NCBI GenBank assembly: GCA_001802645.1
Contig: MGZJ01000075.1
Location: 1 to 44,238 of the forward strand
DNA: 44,238 nt
Reading direction: 5' to 3'
Origin: Geobacteraceae bacterium GWC2_53_11
GTDB taxonomy: Bacteria > Desulfobacterota > Desulfuromonadia > Geobacterales > Pseudopelobacteraceae
Positions within the stretch are counted from its first letter, which is position 1. The number at the start of each line of letters is the position of its first letter. Positions 42,747 to 44,238 of the stretch are shown piece by piece. Position numbers and translations under genes: made by a program. The notes under the pieces were generated by a model that ran no database searches, was not told the origin of the DNA, and was given only the letters and a program-made list of their open reading frames with translations.

Positions 42747-44069
42747 CTAATCCGGTTGTGTTTTCAGCTCACGTATCTGCCTGATCATCTCCGGTATCAC
42801 CTGAAACAGGTCGCCGACGATGCCGTAGGTGGCTACCTCGAAGATCGGGGCTTCTTTGTCGCGGTTGATGGCGATGATCACGTCAGAATCCTGCATTCCC
42901 ACCAGGTGCTGGATGGCACCCGAGATGCCGCAGGCAATATAAATCTTTGGCCGCACGGTTTTGCCGGTCTGCCCCACCTGCCGATCCTGGGGGAGCCAGC
43001 CGGCGTCAACGGCGCTACGCGAGCCGCCAATTACCCCGCCAAGCTCGTTGGCAAGCTCGTGAAGCAGACTGAAGTTGTCTTTCGACATCAGGCCGCGCCC
43101 GCCGGAAACGATGAACTCGGCCCCGGCAAGATCGATGTCATCGGAACCATTTTTTTCCCGGATTATTTCAAGCACTTTGGTAAAGATATTTTTTTCATTC
43201 GGGGCAAAACTGTCTCGGACAATCTCACCTGAGGTGTTGTCACGTTTTTCCGGAAGCGGCATCACCTGGGGACGAACCGTGGACATCTGGGGGCGGAAAC
43301 GATCACACATGATGGTGGCCATGATGTTGCCGCCGAACGCGGGACGGGTCTGCATCAGGTTGCCCTTGTCGTCGATGCCCAGGCCGGTGCAGTCAGCCGT
43401 GAGACCTGTTTTCATGCGGGTCGCAACCGCGCCAGCCAGGTCGCGCCCCATGCCGCTCGCTCCCATCAGCACGATCTCCGGTTTGTGCCTGTCGATCAGG
43501 TGACAACAGGCATCCAGGTATGGTTCAGTGCGGTAATGGTGGTACACCGGATGGTCGAGAAGGTAGGCCCGTACCGCCCCATAGGTGAAGGCCTCCCGGC
43601 ACAGCTGCTCAACCTTGTCTCCGATAACCACGGCACACAGCTCGACCCCCAGGGTGCGAGCCAGTTCCGCGCCCGCCCCCATGAGTTCCCAGCTGACCCG
43701 GGCCGCTTCTCCTTCGCTCTGCTCGACGAAGACCCAGACATTCCGGTATCCGGCGATCAGCTCGCGCCGTTTCTTTTCATCCTCATCGATCTCATCGACG
43801 GGGAGTGCTCCCTGCTTTTCCCATGCGGCAAGGAGGGTAAGCTCCTCCTGGGTGTAGAAGATCTCCAGGGCGCTGCCAGGGCAGGCTTTAACGCACTTGA
43901 CGCAGCCGATACATTTTTCCAGAACGATCTGTGGTTCCCCGGACTCGCTCATCTCTATGCCGTTCACCGGGCAGATGCTCTGGCAGCGGGCGCCGCAGGC
44001 GATGCACTTCCCTTCGACGAGGCGGACCTTGCCGCGCGGTTTCTTCAATGGTTTGTTTGTTTCGCTCAT
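42747..44069 (-). CDS. etfA: Electron transfer flavoprotein alpha subunit with N-terminal 2x[4Fe-4S] ferredoxin
   Basis: The 440-residue protein starts with a ferredoxin domain ([13 protein letters not shown] and [12 protein letters not shown], residues about 14-65), then the ETF alpha domain (about 95-260) and the FAD-binding C-terminal domain with SGGRGL and [27 protein letters not shown] alpha binds FAD and, with EtfB, takes electrons from acyl-CoA dehydrogenases. The added ferredoxin is known from CarE-type and deltaproteobacterial ETFs. I chose ATG 44069 behind AAGGA; a longer frame overlaps etfB. It sits ten bases after etfB and before the EMO-like gene, as expected for an ETF-to-quinone module. 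Confidence 0.94.
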   Translation of the reverse strand: MSETNKPLKKPRGKVRLVEGKCIACGARCQSICPVNGIEMSESGEPQIVLEKCIGCVKCVKACPGSALEIFYTQEELTLLAAWEKQGALPVDEIDEDEKKRRELIAGYRNVWVFVEQSEGEAARVSWELMGAGAELARTLGVELCAVVIGDKVEQLCREAFTYGAVRAYLLDHPVYHHYRTEPYLDACCHLIDRHKPEIVLMGASGMGRDLAGAVATRMKTGLTADCTGLGIDDKGNLMQTRPAFGGNIMATIMCDRFRPQMSTVRPQVMPLPEKRDNTSGEIVRDSFAPNEKNIFTKVLEIIREKNGSDDIDLAGAEFIVSGGRGLMSKDNFSLLHELANELGGVIGGSRSAVDAGWLPQDRQVGQTGKTVRPKIYIACGISGAIQHLVGMQDSDVIIAINRDKEAPIFEVATYGIVGDLFQVIPEMIRQIRELKTQPD

Positions 44070-44079
44070 GTCATTCCTT

Positions 44080-44238
44080 TCAGACTGCCAGCATGTCTGT
44101 GGCAATTAGACGTTCAATCAGCATCCTCGTCGTTCCGGCCGGATCGCCCAGGCCGTCGCCCAGCATCTCCCCTGCTGCCCGTTCCGGTGAGAAGATTTTG
44201 CTCACCCAGGTGGGTGATCCCTTGAGGCCGATGGTGTT
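44080..44238 (-). CDS. etfB: Electron transfer flavoprotein beta subunit, C-terminal 52 residues (start outside window)
   Basis: I translated the right edge on the minus strand: NTIGLKGSPTWVSKIFSPER and onward to a TGA at the complement of 44080-44082. The GLKGSPT-V-K-F-P segment is the conserved C-terminal arm of EtfB that embraces EtfA. The ten-base gap to etfA and the order etfB-etfA are standard. The AMP or second FAD site that tells bifurcating from ordinary ETF is off the window. Confidence 0.85.
   Translation of the reverse strand, partial: NTIGLKGSPTWVSKIFSPERAAGEMLGDGLGDPAGTTRMLIERLIATDMLAV

Noticed and set aside
1-44238. Prophage, integrated element or defence island
   Set aside because: No integrase, transposase, phage, restriction or toxin-antitoxin gene is visible; all genes are metabolic, regulatory or proteolytic.

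Overview
The window looks like chromosome of a GC-rich, anaerobic, respiring bacterium of the Geobacter type (Desulfuromonadia/Geobacterales). I base this on the gene content and did no database search. The markers are a ferredoxin-fused EtfA beside a haem b/Fe-S ETF:menaquinone oxidoreductase-like protein, a one-chain NfnBA/SudBA-type transhydrogenase, a glutaryl-CoA dehydrogenase operon, a Cys-rich PAS kinase paired with an NtrC-type regulator, and many GC-rich two-hairpin intergenic elements.

Region 1 (1-10375). The end of a thiolase and its DUF35 zinc-ribbon partner lie on the plus strand. Facing them is a seven-gene minus-strand series, in transcription order: 2-oxoacid dehydrogenase E1 alpha, E1 beta, E2, aldehyde dehydrogenase, glutaryl-CoA dehydrogenase, class III aminotransferase, FtsH. 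The set fits catabolism of an amino acid such as lysine through a semialdehyde and a 2-oxoacid to glutaryl-CoA and crotonyl-CoA. The substrate is inferred.

Region 2 (10376-31291). This is the main feature. After an AT-rich 417-base regulatory gap comes one tightly packed plus-strand operon of eight genes: pfaD-type enoyl reductase, a PfaA-type synthase (KS-AT-4xACP-KR-DH), a PfaC-type synthase (KS-CLF-AT-DH-DH), oleA, oleB, oleC, oleD and an Sfp-type phosphopantetheinyl transferase. Every junction overlaps or is separated by at most three bases. The layout implies that a polyunsaturated acyl chain made by the Pfa megasynthase is condensed head-to-head by OleA. OleD, OleC and OleB would then convert it through a beta-hydroxy acid and a beta-lactone to a long-chain polyene hydrocarbon. 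The PPTase activates the ACPs. Gene order and domain order resemble myxobacterial pfa1-pfa2-pfa3, but no C-terminal acylglycerolphosphate acyltransferase domain is present and the ole genes follow instead. Three copies of a palindromic repeat are translated inside genes of this operon.

Region 3 (31301-44238, all minus strand, convergent with region 2). In transcription order: etfB (partial), ferredoxin-etfA, an EMO-type membrane Fe-S oxidoreductase, a radical SAM/SPASM protein, fused NfnBA, a short CinA-like protein, an iron-containing alcohol dehydrogenase, a soluble PAS/GAF histidine kinase and an NtrC-family regulator. The first part moves electrons from acyl-CoA oxidation into the quinone, NAD(P)H and ferredoxin pools. 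Three near-identical 76-bp two-hairpin elements separate its genes. I saw no tRNA, rRNA, CRISPR array, transposase or integrase.
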